A stretch of DNA of 64,000 nt from an uncultured SAR116 cluster alpha proteobacterium (GCA_902543145.1 CACBXG010000007.1:35417-99416), one strand, 5' to 3'; counted from the first letter of the stretch, positions 17,690 through 30,018 are shown. Program-made: numbers and translations. Notes: generated by a model from the sequence alone, not told the origin.

Positions 17690-19612
17690 TTAATTGTCCA
17701 ACAAATCAGGAGGGGTGCATTTATTGACAATATTTTCTAAGAATTCATTTAAACCCAATAACTCCTGTTTTTTTGAGCCTAAGTATCTAACAGCTACGCT
17801 TTTATTTTCTTGTTCTTGTTTACCTATGACTAAAATGATTGGAATAGCTTGATTAGAGTGTTCCCTAATTTTGTAACCAATTTTTTCATTTCTTAAGTCT
17901 ATTTCGCACCTAATACCATATTTATCTAATTTGTTTTTAATCTCATATATATAATCATTAGTTGAATCAACTATAGAGCAAACCAAAACTTGTATAGGAG
18001 AAAGCCATAATGGCATTCTTCCTGAATATTGTTCGATTAAAATACCAATCCATCTCTCTAAAGACCCTAAAATTGCTCGATGTAGCATTACAGGATGCTT
18101 TTTACTCCCGTCAACATCTATATAATATGCGCCTAACCTTTCTGGTAAGACAAAATCCACTTGAAGAGTTCCACACTGCCAATCTCTTCCAATTGCATCT
18201 GTAAGTACAAATTCAAGTTTTGGGCCATAGAATGCACCTTCTCCAGGATTTAAGGTGTAGCTAATTTCAGCTGCTTCTATTGCTACCATAAGTGCCTTCT
18301 CAGCTTTATCCCAAGTGGTATTGTCTCCAGCACGAGTTATAGGTCTATCAGAAAATTTAACCTTTAATTCTGCAAAACCAAAATCTTTATAAATTTTTTG
18401 GAGTAACTCGCAAAATTTAACACATTCTGATGTAATTTGAGAACTCATACAAAAAATGTGAGCATCATCTTGAGTAAATTGTCTTACTCTCATAATACCA
18501 TGCAAAGCCCCTGAAGGTTCATTGCGGTGACAAGAACCAAACTCTGCCATTCTAATAGGTAGGTCTTTATACGATTTTAAACCTTGTTTATAGATTTGTA
18601 CATGACCAGGACAATTCATAGGTTTTAAAGCTAGTACCTTTTCATCGTCACCTTTTGCCATAAACATGTGCTCTTGGAATTTATCCCAATGCCCAGATTT
18701 TTCCCATAAAGATCTATCTATGACTTGAGGTGTTTTCACTTCTTCGTATGTTTTACTCAATCTCCTTCTTATATATGACTCAATTTCAAGATAAATTGAC
18801 CATCCTTTTTTGTGCCAAAAAACTGATCCAACAGCTTCTTCTTGAAGATGAAATAAATTTAATTCTTTTCCTAATTTTCTATGATCTCTTTTCTCAGCTT
18901 CTTCAATCATGAAAAGATAATCTTTTAAATCCTTATCATTAAAAAAAGCAGTTCCATAAATTCTTTGTAAGACTTGGTTCTTGCTATCGCCTCTCCAATA
19001 TGATCCTGCTAATTTGGTAAGCTTGAAAGAATGACCAAGTTTTTTTGTTGAAGATGTGTGGGGGCCTCTACATAAATCTAGAAATTTTCCTTGCCTATAA
19101 AATGAAACTGTTTCATGATCTGGAATGGCTTTCACTAATTCCAATTTAAATTTTTCATTGTTTTTTTTGAAGTGATCTATTGCTTTTTTTCTAGGCCAAA
19201 CTTCTCTTGAAATCTTTTCATCTCTGTCAACTATTTCGTGCATTCTTTTTTCAATAATTTCTAAATCAGATAAAACAAATTTCTTTTCTCTATAAAAATC
19301 GTAGTAAAAACCATCTTCAATAGAAGGACCTATGGTGACTTGAGTTTCTGGAAACAATTCTAAAACTGCTTCTGCCATAATATGTGCCGCATCATGTCTT
19401 ATAACATCCAATGTTTCTTTATTTTTTTTTGTCAATATTGCAATTGTACTATCTACTTCGATTGGCCTATCTAAATCCCATAGTTCACCATTTACTATTG
19501 AAACTAGTGCATCAGATTTAAGTTTTTCAGAAATATCATTAGCAATTTCAGCAGATGTTACTGATTTATCATATTGTTTTTTATCATTACTTGGAAGTGT
19601 AATTGTAATCAT
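17690..19612 (-). CDS. thrS: Threonyl-tRNA synthetase
   Basis: A 640-residue class II synthetase. It has an N-terminal TGS domain, the editing domain with [11 protein letters not shown] near residue 74 and a zinc-ligand Cys-His pattern, the catalytic core ([51 protein letters not shown]) and an anticodon-binding domain from about residue 540. The CPGH and HRAI segments supply zinc-binding Cys and His. It is the likely first gene of thrS-infC-rpmI-rplT-pheST, with a 108-base gap before infC. Confidence 0.98.
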   Translation of the reverse strand: MITITLPSNDKKQYDKSVTSAEIANDISEKLKSDALVSIVNGELWDLDRPIEVDSTIAILTKKNKETLDVIRHDAAHIMAEAVLELFPETQVTIGPSIEDGFYYDFYREKKFVLSDLEIIEKRMHEIVDRDEKISREVWPRKKAIDHFKKNNEKFKLELVKAIPDHETVSFYRQGKFLDLCRGPHTSSTKKLGHSFKLTKLAGSYWRGDSKNQVLQRIYGTAFFNDKDLKDYLFMIEEAEKRDHRKLGKELNLFHLQEEAVGSVFWHKKGWSIYLEIESYIRRRLSKTYEEVKTPQVIDRSLWEKSGHWDKFQEHMFMAKGDDEKVLALKPMNCPGHVQIYKQGLKSYKDLPIRMAEFGSCHRNEPSGALHGIMRVRQFTQDDAHIFCMSSQITSECVKFCELLQKIYKDFGFAELKVKFSDRPITRAGDNTTWDKAEKALMVAIEAAEISYTLNPGEGAFYGPKLEFVLTDAIGRDWQCGTLQVDFVLPERLGAYYIDVDGSKKHPVMLHRAILGSLERWIGILIEQYSGRMPLWLSPIQVLVCSIVDSTNDYIYEIKNKLDKYGIRCEIDLRNEKIGYKIREHSNQAIPIILVIGKQEQENKSVAVRYLGSKKQELLGLNEFLENIVNKCTPPDLLDN

Positions 19613-19647
19613 TATATTTTAATTTTAACTTTAATTTCAATATATCA

Positions 19648-20799
19648 CTAACTGTTTATTTTATATTCTGCAATAGATTGTTTATATAATGATAAAGTTA
19701 ATTTACACATTCTATTATGGTTAAAGTTTTTAGATACGAAATTTTTAGCAAATTTACCTATCTTCTCTCTTTTTTGTTGCTTTAAAGATAAAGCAAATGA
19801 AATTTTTTCCGAAAGACTCTCTACTTTTAAGGGCTCTGCTAAAAATCCAGTTTTTCCATCAATTATTGTTTCTGAAGCTCCACCATGATCGAAAGCAATC
19901 GGTATTTTACCTAAAGCTTGTGCCTCTAAAACTATTCTTCCAAAGGGTTCAGGAGTTATTGATGGCATCAAAATTAAGTCACCTAAGATCATTGCAGCTT
20001 GGATGTCCCTGGTAGAGTTAATAAGTCTTATTTTAGTTTCTAACTTTGATTGGGTAATTTTATTGATTAAAATTTTTTGAAATTTTTTGTTTCCATCAGC
20101 AGCTCCAATTAAAACACATTGAAAATCATGTTTAACTTTTGATAGAGCTTTGATAAGGATTTGATAACCTTTCCACATTGCTGGTCTTGCTGCCATAATT
20201 ATAACAGGAACATTATCTTTTAAATTTAAATGCTTTGATTGAGCTATTATTCTAGCAGGATTTATTTTGTTCGGATCAAATTGATTTAAATCAACACCTC
20301 TATGAATAATTTTAATTTTACTACTTACTTTTGGAAAATAAGTTTTTATACTTTCTTCAATATGCTTAGAAATAGCAATTATGGTGTTACCTTTAGTTAA
20401 AATACTATTATAGTATTTTTTAAATAAATTAGATTTTCTAAATCTCATGTGAACCGACGTAATAATTGGTATATCTAAGATAGCTCCAAGTGGAACACCG
20501 ATCCATGCAGGGGCTCGAGAACAAAAATGAATTAGATCTACGTTTTCACTTTCTAAAATTATCTTCAACTCACTTCTAATTTTTGGCCATTTTAATGGGT
20601 TTTTAGTAGCTACATCAAGATCATAGTGTATTCCGCCGTGTCTAGTTATTTGGGAAACCATAGGTCCACCAGAAGAAATAACAATTGATCTAAAATTATT
20701 CTCAACTAATGCTTTAGAAATTTCAACAACACCTCTCTCAACACCACCCGTATTTAAAGCTGGTAAAATCTGGACAATAGTATATTTATTTTTATTCAT
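19648..20799 (-). CDS. GT4-family glycosyltransferase
   Basis: A 383-residue GT-B glycosyltransferase. The N-terminal LPALNTGGVERGV (about residues 12-24) is the acceptor-side glycine motif of GT4 enzymes, and EPFGRIVLEAQALG near residue 290 is the EX7E nucleotide-sugar motif. Likely adds a sugar to lipopolysaccharide or another surface glycan at the inner face of the membrane. It stands 36 bases from thrS on the same strand and only 31 bases from a divergent hydrolase gene. Donor and acceptor are unknown. Confidence 0.88.
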   Translation of the reverse strand: MNKNKYTIVQILPALNTGGVERGVVEISKALVENNFRSIVISSGGPMVSQITRHGGIHYDLDVATKNPLKWPKIRSELKIILESENVDLIHFCSRAPAWIGVPLGAILDIPIITSVHMRFRKSNLFKKYYNSILTKGNTIIAISKHIEESIKTYFPKVSSKIKIIHRGVDLNQFDPNKINPARIIAQSKHLNLKDNVPVIIMAARPAMWKGYQILIKALSKVKHDFQCVLIGAADGNKKFQKILINKITQSKLETKIRLINSTRDIQAAMILGDLILMPSITPEPFGRIVLEAQALGKIPIAFDHGGASETIIDGKTGFLAEPLKVESLSEKISFALSLKQQKREKIGKFAKNFVSKNFNHNRMCKLTLSLYKQSIAEYKINS

Positions 20800-20830
20800 T
20801 TTTTTAACCTTAAATCAAACGGATTTGTAG

Positions 20831-21577
20831 ATGACCAAGTTTATTAAAAGATTAGATAATAACATTATAGCATATAACCAATTAACAGGTAAAAATTTAG
20901 GTATTGTATTCTTAAGTGGTTTTAACTCAGATATGCAAGGTAAAAAAGCATTATATATAGAAAAATGGGCAAAAGAAAATAATCATAGCTTTTTGAGATT
21001 TGATTATTCTGGTCACGGTCAATCGTCAGGAACAATTAACAGTACGTGTTTTTCTGATTGGTATCAGGATGCTGAGTATTTGATAAATAAACTTACTCAA
21101 GACAAACAGATTTTGATTGGATCATCAATGGGCGCATGGATTATGCTGATGTTAGCAAAAAGAATTCCACAAAAAATCTCTGCAATTATAGGTTTAGCTC
21201 CTGCTCCAGATTTTCCTAAACTTTTGATATGGGATAAAATGTCAGGTAGTGAAAAAAGAAAATTAGTAAAAAACAGAAAGACAAGTATAAAATATGAAGA
21301 TGGATCAAAAAATGATTTTTCATACAAATTAATAAAAGATAGTTTCAAAAACCTTACTTTGTCAAAGAGTATAACTTTTAATGGTCCTGTCTACTTATAC
21401 CATGGTATGGCTGATGATGCCGTTCCATATGATTTGAGCATAAAAATAATAAATAATTTTACAGGAACGAAAGACGTTAAATTATTGTTGGAAAAAGATG
21501 CTGGTCATAGACTATCTGACATACACCAACTAAGAACCATTACAAATATTATTGAAGAAATAAAAATTAAAATATAA
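20831..21577 (+). CDS. Alpha/beta hydrolase, serine esterase-like
   Basis: A 248-residue alpha/beta hydrolase. The lid-side motif RFDYSGHGQSSG lies near residue 57, the nucleophile elbow GSSMGAW near 97 (Ser), an acidic residue in GMADDAVP near 197 and the His in DAGHRLS near 222, so the catalytic triad looks complete. It resembles the ABHD10/Frsa-like thioesterase/esterase group more than haloalkane dehalogenases, but the substrate is unknown. The gene ends immediately before the convergent GST-like gene. Ribosome site is weak. Confidence 0.8.
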   Translation: MTKFIKRLDNNIIAYNQLTGKNLGIVFLSGFNSDMQGKKALYIEKWAKENNHSFLRFDYSGHGQSSGTINSTCFSDWYQDAEYLINKLTQDKQILIGSSMGAWIMLMLAKRIPQKISAIIGLAPAPDFPKLLIWDKMSGSEKRKLVKNRKTSIKYEDGSKNDFSYKLIKDSFKNLTLSKSITFNGPVYLYHGMADDAVPYDLSIKIINNFTGTKDVKLLLEKDAGHRLSDIHQLRTITNIIEEIKIKI

Positions 21578-22246
21578 TTAAATATCCATATTTTTATAGT
21601 TTTCATGGGGGTTAAGTCCAACTATTTGGTCTTTTAGTAATGTTCTAAATGAAGGCCTTGACTTTAGTTTGAAATACCATTCCTTTATATTATCATGATT
21701 TTTTAAATTTAATAATCCTAGATAGTCCAAAACTGAAAAATTTGCAGCAGCTAGAAAATCTAAATAAGTTAACTCATCTTTGATAAAATAATTTTTGTTA
21801 TTTAGTAAGTAATTAAAATATTGAATATGAAAATCCAAATTTTGAAGAGCTGCTCTTATATTCTCACTATTTGGAGTTATATTTTCTACTATCCTTGAAT
21901 ATACTTTTTCATAAATAATTGGGTCGAAAACTTCTTTTTTAAAAATTACTTCAAACCAATGGACTAATCTATTTATTTCAGCTTTATCTTTATAATTCTC
22001 CACAAAAAATTTAGACCTTAATTCAAGATCTTTAATATACTCTACACAAGCATTTGCTCCAATAACTGGAAAATTTTCTTCATTGACCAGAACCGGTAAA
22101 TGACCAGCTGGATTGAGCTCCAGAAAATCATTTTGTGGTTTCCAATAATTTTCTAGCTGGGTTTGATATGATATTTTATGTTCTTTTAAAATAAGCCTAA
22201 TATACCTTGATGATGAACATAAGTAATAGTGATAAAGAGTAATCAT
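21578..22246 (-). CDS. Glutathione S-transferase family protein
   Basis: A 222-residue protein with an N-terminal thioredoxin-like GST domain (YHYYLCSSSRYIRLIL near residue 5, NPAGHLPVLV near 45) and an all-helical C-terminal domain, with FSVLDYLGLL near 170. It belongs to the cytosolic GST superfamily, used for glutathione conjugation, dehalogenation or stress functions. The cysteine-serine-serine at residues 10-13 could be the catalytic site. It follows a GNAT gene by 8 bases; the specific reaction is not determined. Confidence 0.82.
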   Translation of the reverse strand: MITLYHYYLCSSSRYIRLILKEHKISYQTQLENYWKPQNDFLELNPAGHLPVLVNEENFPVIGANACVEYIKDLELRSKFFVENYKDKAEINRLVHWFEVIFKKEVFDPIIYEKVYSRIVENITPNSENIRAALQNLDFHIQYFNYLLNNKNYFIKDELTYLDFLAAANFSVLDYLGLLNLKNHDNIKEWYFKLKSRPSFRTLLKDQIVGLNPHENYKNMDI

Positions 22247-22254
22247 AATTTAAA

Positions 22255-22770
22255 TTATTTTTCAGGAAGAAGTTGTGCCTTTAAAGGTAATAAGTTTATA
22301 CAATCTTTTTTTAGCTCTTTAACAAGAAGTTCACCATATGTTAAATCACCTGACGTGTGAATAATCAGATTTTTACTACTTAATTTAAAAAAATCAAATT
22401 CTTTGTAGTAGTCATATTTACCTGAAACAAAACATATAACTTCATTTTTTTGCTTAGCAATTTCTAATCCTTTTCTTACTAGTATTTTACCAAAACCTTT
22501 TCCTTGGAAAAGATCACTAACTGCTAAAGGACCAAGAAGTAGGCAATTAATATTGCTAACTAATATTCTGTAAAAAGTAATGGTACCAATTACGGTATTT
22601 GAATCTTCATTTAAACAAGATACAAGAGACAAACCTTTGATAGGCGGTTTTTTACGATATAAATATACAGTCCTTTGATGTCTGTTTTCACCAAAATTTT
22701 TATTTAAAATATTTTCAATTTGATCATTATCTGTTTCTTTTTTTTTTCTAACAATGATTGTAGGATCCAT
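22255..22770 (-). CDS. GNAT-family N-acetyltransferase
   Basis: A 171-residue acetyl-CoA-dependent acyltransferase. The acetyl-CoA pyrophosphate loop is visible as LFQGKGFGKILVRKGLE near residue 85 (Q/R-x-x-G-x-G), preceded by the strand LLGPLAVS. It is similar to the YhbS-type predicted acetyltransferases, with a second beta bulge around VICFVSGKYDYY. Substrate unknown. It is 68 bases after gltD and shares a strand with the downstream GST gene. Confidence 0.82.
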   Translation of the reverse strand: MDPTIIVRKKKETDNDQIENILNKNFGENRHQRTVYLYRKKPPIKGLSLVSCLNEDSNTVIGTITFYRILVSNINCLLLGPLAVSDLFQGKGFGKILVRKGLEIAKQKNEVICFVSGKYDYYKEFDFFKLSSKNLIIHTSGDLTYGELLVKELKKDCINLLPLKAQLLPEK

Positions 22771-22838
22771 TTAAATTTCACATTTCAATTTAGAATAATG
22801 TAAATAAGGTTTTAATATTTTATTAAGATAAAAATTTG

Positions 22839-24281
22839 CTAATTTGGTAGTTCAGATTTTCCCATTAAAAACGTATCGATAGATCTTGCACATTGTCTGC
22901 CTTCTCTTATTGCCCAAACAACTAATGACTGACCGCGTCTTGAGTCACCAGCTGCAAATAAATTATCAATGGATGTCTTATATTCTGTGTCATTTGCATC
23001 TAAATTACCCGCTGTAGTTAGGTTAACCCCTATACTGTTTATTAAACCTTCATGAATTGGATGCACGAAGCCCATTGCAAGTAACACAAGATCTGCTTCA
23101 AAAGAAAATTCAGTACCTGTAACCTCACTCATTTTCATTCTTCCATTATCATCTTTTGACCATTCAACTTTAACGCAATTTAGTTTGTTAACTTTGCCAT
23201 CAAGACCTTCAAATGATTTTGTTAAAACAGACCAATTTCTATCGCATCCTTCTTGATGAGATGTTGAGGTTCTAAGTTTTAAAGGCCAATCGGGCCAGGT
23301 AAGTGCTTTATTTTCTTTTTCAGGTGGTTGATCTAGTAATTCGAGTTGAGTAACTGACTTAGCACCTTGACGATTAGAAGTGCCAACGCAATCTGATCCA
23401 GTATCTCCACCACCAATTACAAGAACATTCTTGCCTTTTGCTGAGATTTCAACCTTTGGATCTATTTTATTACCTGCAACTCTATCATTTTGTTGAGAGA
23501 GGAACTCCATAGCAAAATAAATACCCTTTAGTTCTCTACCCTTGACTGGTAAATCTCTTGGATTTTCTGATCCTCCACAAAAAGCAATTGCATCAAAATC
23601 ATTATTTAATTCTTCGATTTTAACATTTTTACCAATGTGAGAATTAACTCTGAACTCTACACCTTCAGCCTCCATTTGAAACATTCTTCTATCAATAAGA
23701 TGTTTTTCCATTTTGAAATCAGGTATACCAATTCTAAGAAGACCACCTATTCTAGAATTTTTTTCAAACACGACAACAGAATGACCTGCTCTAGCTAGTT
23801 GTTGAGCACAAGCTAAACCAGAAGGCCCAGAACCAATAACAGCAACTTTCTTACCTGTTTTTTTATTACTAATGATTGGTTTAATCCAACCTTCTTCCCA
23901 CCCTTTATCTACAATGGAACATTCAATTGTTTTAATAGCTACAGGATTATCTGTAATATTCAAAGTACATGATGCTTCACAAGGTGCTGGACAGATTCTA
24001 CCTGTAAATTCTGGAAAATTATTTGTCGATTGGAGTAAATCAAGAGCTTCTTTCCATTTATTATTGTAAATTAAATCATTCCAATCAGGAATTAGATTAT
24101 TAACAGGACAACCTTGATGACAATATGGAATCCCACAATCCATACATCTAGCACCTTGTTCTGAAACTTTTTTTTGGTCTAGAGGAATTAAGAACTCTTT
24201 AAAATGTTTTATTCTGTCCTCTACCGGTTCATAACCTCTTTCAACTCGGTCTAATTCCATAAATCCAGTTACCTTACCCAT
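22839..24281 (-). CDS. gltD: Glutamate synthase (NADPH) small subunit
   Basis: GltD transfers electrons from NADPH through FAD and two 4Fe-4S clusters to GltB. The Cys-rich [15 protein letters not shown] near the N-terminus, a second Cys group ([11 protein letters not shown]), and two Rossmann motifs ([33 protein letters not shown]) are clear. The track start MLENDM overlaps gltB by 14 bases; the ATG at 24281, placed 6 bases after a GGAG that lies in the gltB stop region, gives a 480-residue protein starting MGKVTGF and is preferred. Confidence 0.97.
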   Translation of the reverse strand: MGKVTGFMELDRVERGYEPVEDRIKHFKEFLIPLDQKKVSEQGARCMDCGIPYCHQGCPVNNLIPDWNDLIYNNKWKEALDLLQSTNNFPEFTGRICPAPCEASCTLNITDNPVAIKTIECSIVDKGWEEGWIKPIISNKKTGKKVAVIGSGPSGLACAQQLARAGHSVVVFEKNSRIGGLLRIGIPDFKMEKHLIDRRMFQMEAEGVEFRVNSHIGKNVKIEELNNDFDAIAFCGGSENPRDLPVKGRELKGIYFAMEFLSQQNDRVAGNKIDPKVEISAKGKNVLVIGGGDTGSDCVGTSNRQGAKSVTQLELLDQPPEKENKALTWPDWPLKLRTSTSHQEGCDRNWSVLTKSFEGLDGKVNKLNCVKVEWSKDDNGRMKMSEVTGTEFSFEADLVLLAMGFVHPIHEGLINSIGVNLTTAGNLDANDTEYKTSIDNLFAAGDSRRGQSLVVWAIREGRQCARSIDTFLMGKSELPN

Positions 24282-24282
24282 A

Positions 24283-27200
24283 TCATTCTCCAGCAATTCT
24301 ATTTGGTACTTTAATTTCTTCTTTAAGTTTTTGTTTTCTTTCGCTTAAAGCTCTCTTAAAATCAAAAGGGGTTATTTTATAAAAAAGATTAAGATATTTA
24401 TTCCAATCATCTAAAATTAATCTGGCTTTTTCACTTTTAGTATATTTTAGATGTCTTTGAATTATTAATTTTAATCGTGCTTCATCAAAATCAAGTAAAT
24501 CATTATCAATATCTTTTGCTGAAGGAGTACCAAAGTTTCTTAAATTTTGTAACTTCTCTAAACCTACCATAGCTTTATTACACTTCGTTTCAAATGTACC
24601 ATCTTCATCTAAAATATAGGCTATTCCACCAGACATTCCTGCCGCAAAATTCCTACCTGTTTTTCCAAGTATAATAACAACACCACCTGTCATATATTCA
24701 CACCCATGATCACCACAACCTTCAACAACAGTTGTAGCACCTGAGTTTCTAACTGCAAAACGTTCTCCTACAACTCCTCTAAGATAACATTCTCCAGAGA
24801 TTGCACCGTACAAGAGCGTGTTTCCAGCAATAATATTATTTTCAGGAATAATTTCACTTGTTTCATGAGGACTCACGGATATTCTACCACCAGATAGGCC
24901 CTTACCTACATAATCGTTAGCATCACCTTTTAAGTTAAAATTAATACCTTTTGATAACCAAGCTCCAAAACTTTGGCCAGCGTTACCTGTAAAATCAACA
25001 TTTATTGTATCCTTGGGCAATCCTTTATGACCGTACTTTTTTGCTATAACCCCTGATAACATTCCGCCAACAGTTCTATTAGTATTTACAATTTTTGATG
25101 AAATATTTACTTTTATTTTGTCTGAGATAGCTTTTTTTGATTTTGAAATTAATTCATTATCAAGAGCAAGTTCTAACCTATGATTTTGTTCTTTTGAATT
25201 ATAAAAAGTCTCATCTTTTTCTTTTTCCAAACTTACAATAAGTTTTCTTAAATCCAATCCGTGAGCTTTCCAATGTTCTTCTGCTCCATTAAAATCAATA
25301 AGATCTCTTCTTCCAATTAAATCGTTAAACTTTCTAATACCAAGCTTTGCCATTATCTCTCTTACTTCATTAGCAATGAAAACAAAAAAGTTTACGACAT
25401 GGTCTGGTGTTCCAGTAAAATTTTTTCTAAGTTCTGGGTCTTGTGTAGCAACCCCTACAGGACAAGTATTTAAATGACACTTTCTCATCATTATGCATCC
25501 TTCAGAAATAAGGGCAGCAGTTGCAAATCCAAACTCATCAGCACCCAAAATTGCTCCAATTACAACATCTCTTCCAGTTCTTAATCCTCCGTCAACTTGG
25601 ACAGCTATTCTTTCTCTTAATCCGTTCATGACAAGTGTTTGATGGGTTTCAGCTAAACCAGTTTCCCAAGGACCACCAGCATTTAACAAAGATGTAATTG
25701 GACTTGCACCAGTACCACCATCATTTCCTGAAATAGTTACGTGATCAGCATAAGCCTTACTAACTCCAGCAGCGACGGTTCCAACACCAATCTCAGATAC
25801 AAGTTTTACAGAAACTCTAGCTTTTGGATTAACATTTTTTAGATCATGTATAAGTTGTGCTAAATCTTCAATTGAATAAATATCGTGATGAGGTGGTGGT
25901 GATATTAAACCAACACCTGGTGTTGAATGTCTAATTTTAGCAATAAATTCATCAACTTTTCCACCTGGGAGCTGTCCACCCTCACCTGGCTTAGCACCTT
26001 GTGCCATTTTGATCTGAATATCTGTCGCGTTTGATAAATATTCAGTTGTAACCCCAAATCTGCCGGATGCAACTTGTTTTATTCTGGAGTTCATAGAATC
26101 ACCATTAGAAAGAGGAACAAATCTTGATGTCTCTTCTCCACCTTCTCCTGTGTTAGATCTTCCTCCAAGACGGTTCATTGCAATTGCTAAGGTTGTATGA
26201 GCTTCTGTGGATATTGATCCAAGTGACATAGCACCTGTAGCAAATCTTTTAACTATTTCAGATGTAGGTTCTACCTTATCTATATTTATAGCTTTTTCTT
26301 TATTTGTGAACTTAAATAAACCTCTCAAATTTTTTAATTTTATAGAGTGATCATTAATTTTCTTAGTGTATTTTTTGAAAGTATCATAATTAGCACTTCT
26401 AACTGAATGTTGAAGCATTCCAATAGTTTCAGGGGTCCAAACATGTTCTTCACCTCGAATTCGAAAGCTTAAATCACCACCAACATCAAGATCATTAGAT
26501 AATATTGGAGAATCACCAAAAGCTAATTCATGTCTATTCTCTGTTTCTATTTGAATTTCTTCTAAGTCAATACCTTCAACTTTTGACGATGTGCCGCAAA
26601 AGTATCTATCAACAAGATTAGAAGAAAGACCTACTGCATCAAAAATTTGAGCACCAGAATAAGATTGATATGTAGAAATACCCATTTTAGACATTACTTT
26701 AAGCATGCCTTTTGTTACAGCTTTGATATATTTTGTGTAAGCTTCTTTTTCTTCAATTTCCTGATTATGATTTTTAATTATGTTTGATAAGGTATAGAAA
26801 GCTAAGTATGGGTTTATAGCTTCTGCTCCATAACCTGCAAGAAGACATAGATCATGGACCCTTCTTGCTTCTCCAGTTTCTATTATTAATCCTACTTTTG
26901 TTCTTAAACCTTTTTTTATTAAATGATGATGTACTGAGCTCGTAGCAAGCAATGCAGGAATTGCAATGTTATTTTGATCAACTTCTCTATCTGATAAGAT
27001 AATTATATTACAAGCATTGCTATTTATAACTCTTTCAGCTTCAATACAAATTCTTTGTAAAAATTTTTCAATTTCTAAATTAGGATTTTCTTTTTTATTA
27101 TAACAAATACTTAAAGTAACGGACCTTAACTTATTAGAAGTGAATTTATCTATATTTCTAATCTTTTCTATATCTAAATTATCTAATATTGGATGGTCAA

Positions 27201-28920
27201 CTTCAATTAACTTTTGATTTTTACCTGATTTAGGATCAAGCAAATTTGGCCTTGGTCCTATGAAATTCATCAAAGACATTACCAACTCTTCTCGAATTGG
27301 GTCTATAGGAGGGTTTGTTACCTGAGCAAAATTTTGAAAAAAATAGTCATATAAAAGCCTGTTTTTATCTGATAACGTAGCTAAGGGTATGTCTCTTCCC
27401 ATTGATCCAATTGGATCTTGCCCCTCTAAAATCATTGGCTCAAGAAAAAATTTGAGATCTTCTTTGTTATATCCAAATGCTTGCTGTAAGTCTAATAAAA
27501 CACTATTCTCTGGCAATGTTTTATTTGTATTAAATTCAATTGATTTAATATTAACTTTCGAATTTTTTACCCACTCGTCATAAGGATACAAATTAACTAA
27601 ATTATCCTTAAGCTCTTCATCTGAAATTATTCTTTTTTCATCCAAATCAACCAGAAGCATTTTTCCTGGTTGTAACCGCCATTTTTGAATAATCTTATGT
27701 TCTGGAATATCTCTAAGAACACCTACTTCTGATGACATTATAACCAAGTCATCATCTGTTACGACATATCTAGCTGGTCTTAAACCATTGCGATCTAAAG
27801 TAGCAGCAACTTGAACACCATCTGTAAAAGCCATTGCAGCTGGACCATCCCATGGCTCCATTAATGCAGAGTAATATTCATAAAATGAATATCTTTTTGG
27901 ATCCATTAATGAGTTATCTTTCCAAGCTTCAGGTATCATTAGCATCATTGCATGAGGTAGTGAATAACCACCCATTACAAGAAGTTCTAGAGCATTATCA
28001 AATGTTGCTGAGTCTGATGGTGATTTCTCAATAACTGGCCATAGTTTCTTTAGATCATCTCCTAAAAGTTCAGAATACATACTATATCGTCTAGAGTTCA
28101 TCCAATTTGTATTCCCTTTTACAGTATTAATCTCACCATTGTGACATAAATATCTAAAAGGTTGGGCTAGACGCCATGATGGAAATGTGTTTGTTGAAAA
28201 CCTTTGATGGAAAAGAGCTATAGCAGTTTTAAAATTCTTATTTTGAAAATCAATATAAAATTTTGATAGGTTTGGTGCTAATACCATTCCTTTAAATATT
28301 ATCGTTCTCGTTGAGAGTGATACAATATAAAAATCATGGCAATCATCTTGTAATTTTTGTTGAAGTAAGAAAAGACTTTGTTTTCTTATAACATATAATT
28401 TTCTTTGAAATTCTTTTTCAGTTTTTGTGTTTTTTCCTTTTTGAATAAAAAATTGCCTAATAATCGGCGCATTATTTTTTACAGTTTCTCCTAAAACAGA
28501 ATCATCAACTGGAACATCTCTCCATCCAATTAGAGATTGACCTTCTTTATTGATTGCTTCTTCAACTGATTTGATTGCAGAACTAGCTCTATTTTTTTCT
28601 GGAGGCAGGAAAATCATGCCGACCCCATAATTACCAATTTCTGGAAGTTTTATATCAGTCTTTAAAAATTCTTCTTTAAAAAAATCATGTGGTATTTGAA
28701 TTAAAATACCAGCACCATCACCCGCTAAAGGGTCAGCCCCAATAGCACCTCTATGGTCAAGGTTATGAACAATCTCCAGGGCTTGATGAACTATCTCATG
28801 TTTGGGTTCATTTTTAATATTTGCAATAAAACCAAAACCACAATTCTCATGTTCGTTATCTGAGTCATATAAACCATATTTTTCAGGAAAACCCATTTTG
28901 TTCAATTTTTTAATACTCAT
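24283..28920 (-). CDS. gltB: Glutamate synthase (NADPH) large subunit
   Basis: A 1545-residue GltB: with GltD it makes two glutamates from 2-oxoglutarate and glutamine, the second half of the GS-GOGAT nitrogen assimilation route. After a short propeptide the class II amidotransferase Cys lies in ENCGFGF near residue 27. The central FMN domain holds [22 protein letters not shown]-like and the 3Fe-4S motif [15 protein letters not shown] near 1150, and the C-terminal GXGXG beta-helix domain ends the protein. It is the longest gene of the window and precedes gltD by one base. A LysR gene and a dyad site lie just upstream. Confidence 0.98.
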   Translation of the reverse strand: MSIKKLNKMGFPEKYGLYDSDNEHENCGFGFIANIKNEPKHEIVHQALEIVHNLDHRGAIGADPLAGDGAGILIQIPHDFFKEEFLKTDIKLPEIGNYGVGMIFLPPEKNRASSAIKSVEEAINKEGQSLIGWRDVPVDDSVLGETVKNNAPIIRQFFIQKGKNTKTEKEFQRKLYVIRKQSLFLLQQKLQDDCHDFYIVSLSTRTIIFKGMVLAPNLSKFYIDFQNKNFKTAIALFHQRFSTNTFPSWRLAQPFRYLCHNGEINTVKGNTNWMNSRRYSMYSELLGDDLKKLWPVIEKSPSDSATFDNALELLVMGGYSLPHAMMLMIPEAWKDNSLMDPKRYSFYEYYSALMEPWDGPAAMAFTDGVQVAATLDRNGLRPARYVVTDDDLVIMSSEVGVLRDIPEHKIIQKWRLQPGKMLLVDLDEKRIISDEELKDNLVNLYPYDEWVKNSKVNIKSIEFNTNKTLPENSVLLDLQQAFGYNKEDLKFFLEPMILEGQDPIGSMGRDIPLATLSDKNRLLYDYFFQNFAQVTNPPIDPIREELVMSLMNFIGPRPNLLDPKSGKNQKLIEVDHPILDNLDIEKIRNIDKFTSNKLRSVTLSICYNKKENPNLEIEKFLQRICIEAERVINSNACNIIILSDREVDQNNIAIPALLATSSVHHHLIKKGLRTKVGLIIETGEARRVHDLCLLAGYGAEAINPYLAFYTLSNIIKNHNQEIEEKEAYTKYIKAVTKGMLKVMSKMGISTYQSYSGAQIFDAVGLSSNLVDRYFCGTSSKVEGIDLEEIQIETENRHELAFGDSPILSNDLDVGGDLSFRIRGEEHVWTPETIGMLQHSVRSANYDTFKKYTKKINDHSIKLKNLRGLFKFTNKEKAINIDKVEPTSEIVKRFATGAMSLGSISTEAHTTLAIAMNRLGGRSNTGEGGEETSRFVPLSNGDSMNSRIKQVASGRFGVTTEYLSNATDIQIKMAQGAKPGEGGQLPGGKVDEFIAKIRHSTPGVGLISPPPHHDIYSIEDLAQLIHDLKNVNPKARVSVKLVSEIGVGTVAAGVSKAYADHVTISGNDGGTGASPITSLLNAGGPWETGLAETHQTLVMNGLRERIAVQVDGGLRTGRDVVIGAILGADEFGFATAALISEGCIMMRKCHLNTCPVGVATQDPELRKNFTGTPDHVVNFFVFIANEVREIMAKLGIRKFNDLIGRRDLIDFNGAEEHWKAHGLDLRKLIVSLEKEKDETFYNSKEQNHRLELALDNELISKSKKAISDKIKVNISSKIVNTNRTVGGMLSGVIAKKYGHKGLPKDTINVDFTGNAGQSFGAWLSKGINFNLKGDANDYVGKGLSGGRISVSPHETSEIIPENNIIAGNTLLYGAISGECYLRGVVGERFAVRNSGATTVVEGCGDHGCEYMTGGVVIILGKTGRNFAAGMSGGIAYILDEDGTFETKCNKAMVGLEKLQNLRNFGTPSAKDIDNDLLDFDEARLKLIIQRHLKYTKSEKARLILDDWNKYLNLFYKITPFDFKRALSERKQKLKEEIKVPNRIAGE

Positions 28921-29046
28921 TTAATTCCTGTAAATCTATAAAATCAATTAACTATAATTAATGCTTAATATACTTATTCCCTAATGAAGAACGTGGAACA
29001 TAGAGAATTTACATTTATTTGTAAAATTATTCATTATATGTCAGAT

Positions 29047-29061
29047 ATGCATCAATTGCAT
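29047..29061. promoter_or_regulatory. Candidate LysR-type T-N11-A operator upstream of gltB
   Basis: ATGCATCAATTGCAT is an inverted repeat (ATGCA-N5-TGCAT) that contains a T-N11-A core, the classical LysR-type binding pattern. It lies 8 bases upstream of a minus-strand TATAAT at 29033-29038, about 130 bases before gltB, and just after the LysR gene itself. Short AT-rich dyads arise by chance, so support is moderate. Confidence 0.35.
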
Positions 29062-29084
29062 TACAAAATTGATTAACGAATTAA

Positions 29085-29978
29085 TTAATTAATTATCTCT
29101 GCTTCTTTAATCATAAAATCCTTAAATGCCTTAATTCTAGAATCATTTCTCAACTCATAATTAAAACATAAAGAAATTGACATTTTAGGTCCTTCTAGTT
29201 GTGATAAAATTTCTATTAATTCTATCATTTCAAATTCCATCCAATCTGGTAATGAGGCTATTCCCATACCAACCTCAGTTGCCTTTGCTATTCCATATAT
29301 ACTAGAAACCTCTAAAATTGGCTTTCTTGGTCTTTTATTTTCTTTTCCAATTGTTAATAGCCAATTCAATCGATGCCTATCAAGAGGGGGTTGTGCATCT
29401 TCTCCATAAGATATTATTTTATGATTATCCAAATCAGTACTAGTTTTTGGATATCCATTTTTAGAAATATATTCATTTGATGCAAATATCTTATATCTAC
29501 AGTCAGCTAATTTAATTTGAATATCGTCTTGGGAAACACTGGGTGTCATTCTAACCTCAATGTCAGAGTTAAAATTGGTAACTCGAGGTTCAGAATCTCT
29601 TAGGCTAAGCGCAACATTTATTTCTGGAAATAAATTTTTGAATTTTGACATTCTAGGAGCAACCCATAAAGCCCCAAACGCATTTGTAGCACTAACATTC
29701 AATCTACCCGATGGAACGTCCATATCCTCAAGAAGTTGGTTGTGAGTCTTGCTTATATCAGAGGCTAAAATTTGAACAGAAGAAGATAATCTCATACCGG
29801 CTTTAGTTAGAGAAATACCATCTGAGTTTCTTAAAAAAAGCCTAACACCCAATTCATTTTCCAGCGCCTTCATTTGTCTGCTCAATGCAGACTGACTCAT
29901 TTGCAAGATATAAGAAGCTTCGGTAATATTTCGAGTTTGGGCAACGATATTAAATAATCTTAATCTATCCCACTTCAT
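29085..29978 (-). CDS. LysR-type transcriptional regulator
   Basis: A 297-residue LTTR. The N-terminal winged helix-turn-helix (residues about 1-60) has the family pattern ASYILQMSQSALSRQMKALENELGVRLF, and a periplasmic-binding-like effector domain fills the rest. It lies in the same direction immediately upstream of gltB, separated by 164 bases that hold a candidate LTTR dyad. It may control gltBD in response to a nitrogen signal, but LysR proteins often control divergent or distant genes, so this is inference. Confidence 0.9.
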   Translation of the reverse strand: MKWDRLRLFNIVAQTRNITEASYILQMSQSALSRQMKALENELGVRLFLRNSDGISLTKAGMRLSSSVQILASDISKTHNQLLEDMDVPSGRLNVSATNAFGALWVAPRMSKFKNLFPEINVALSLRDSEPRVTNFNSDIEVRMTPSVSQDDIQIKLADCRYKIFASNEYISKNGYPKTSTDLDNHKIISYGEDAQPPLDRHRLNWLLTIGKENKRPRKPILEVSSIYGIAKATEVGMGIASLPDWMEFEMIELIEILSQLEGPKMSISLCFNYELRNDSRIKAFKDFMIKEAEIIN

Positions 29979-30018
29979 AAATAACCTCTATACTCTTTTA
30001 AATTTTATAATAATCTTT

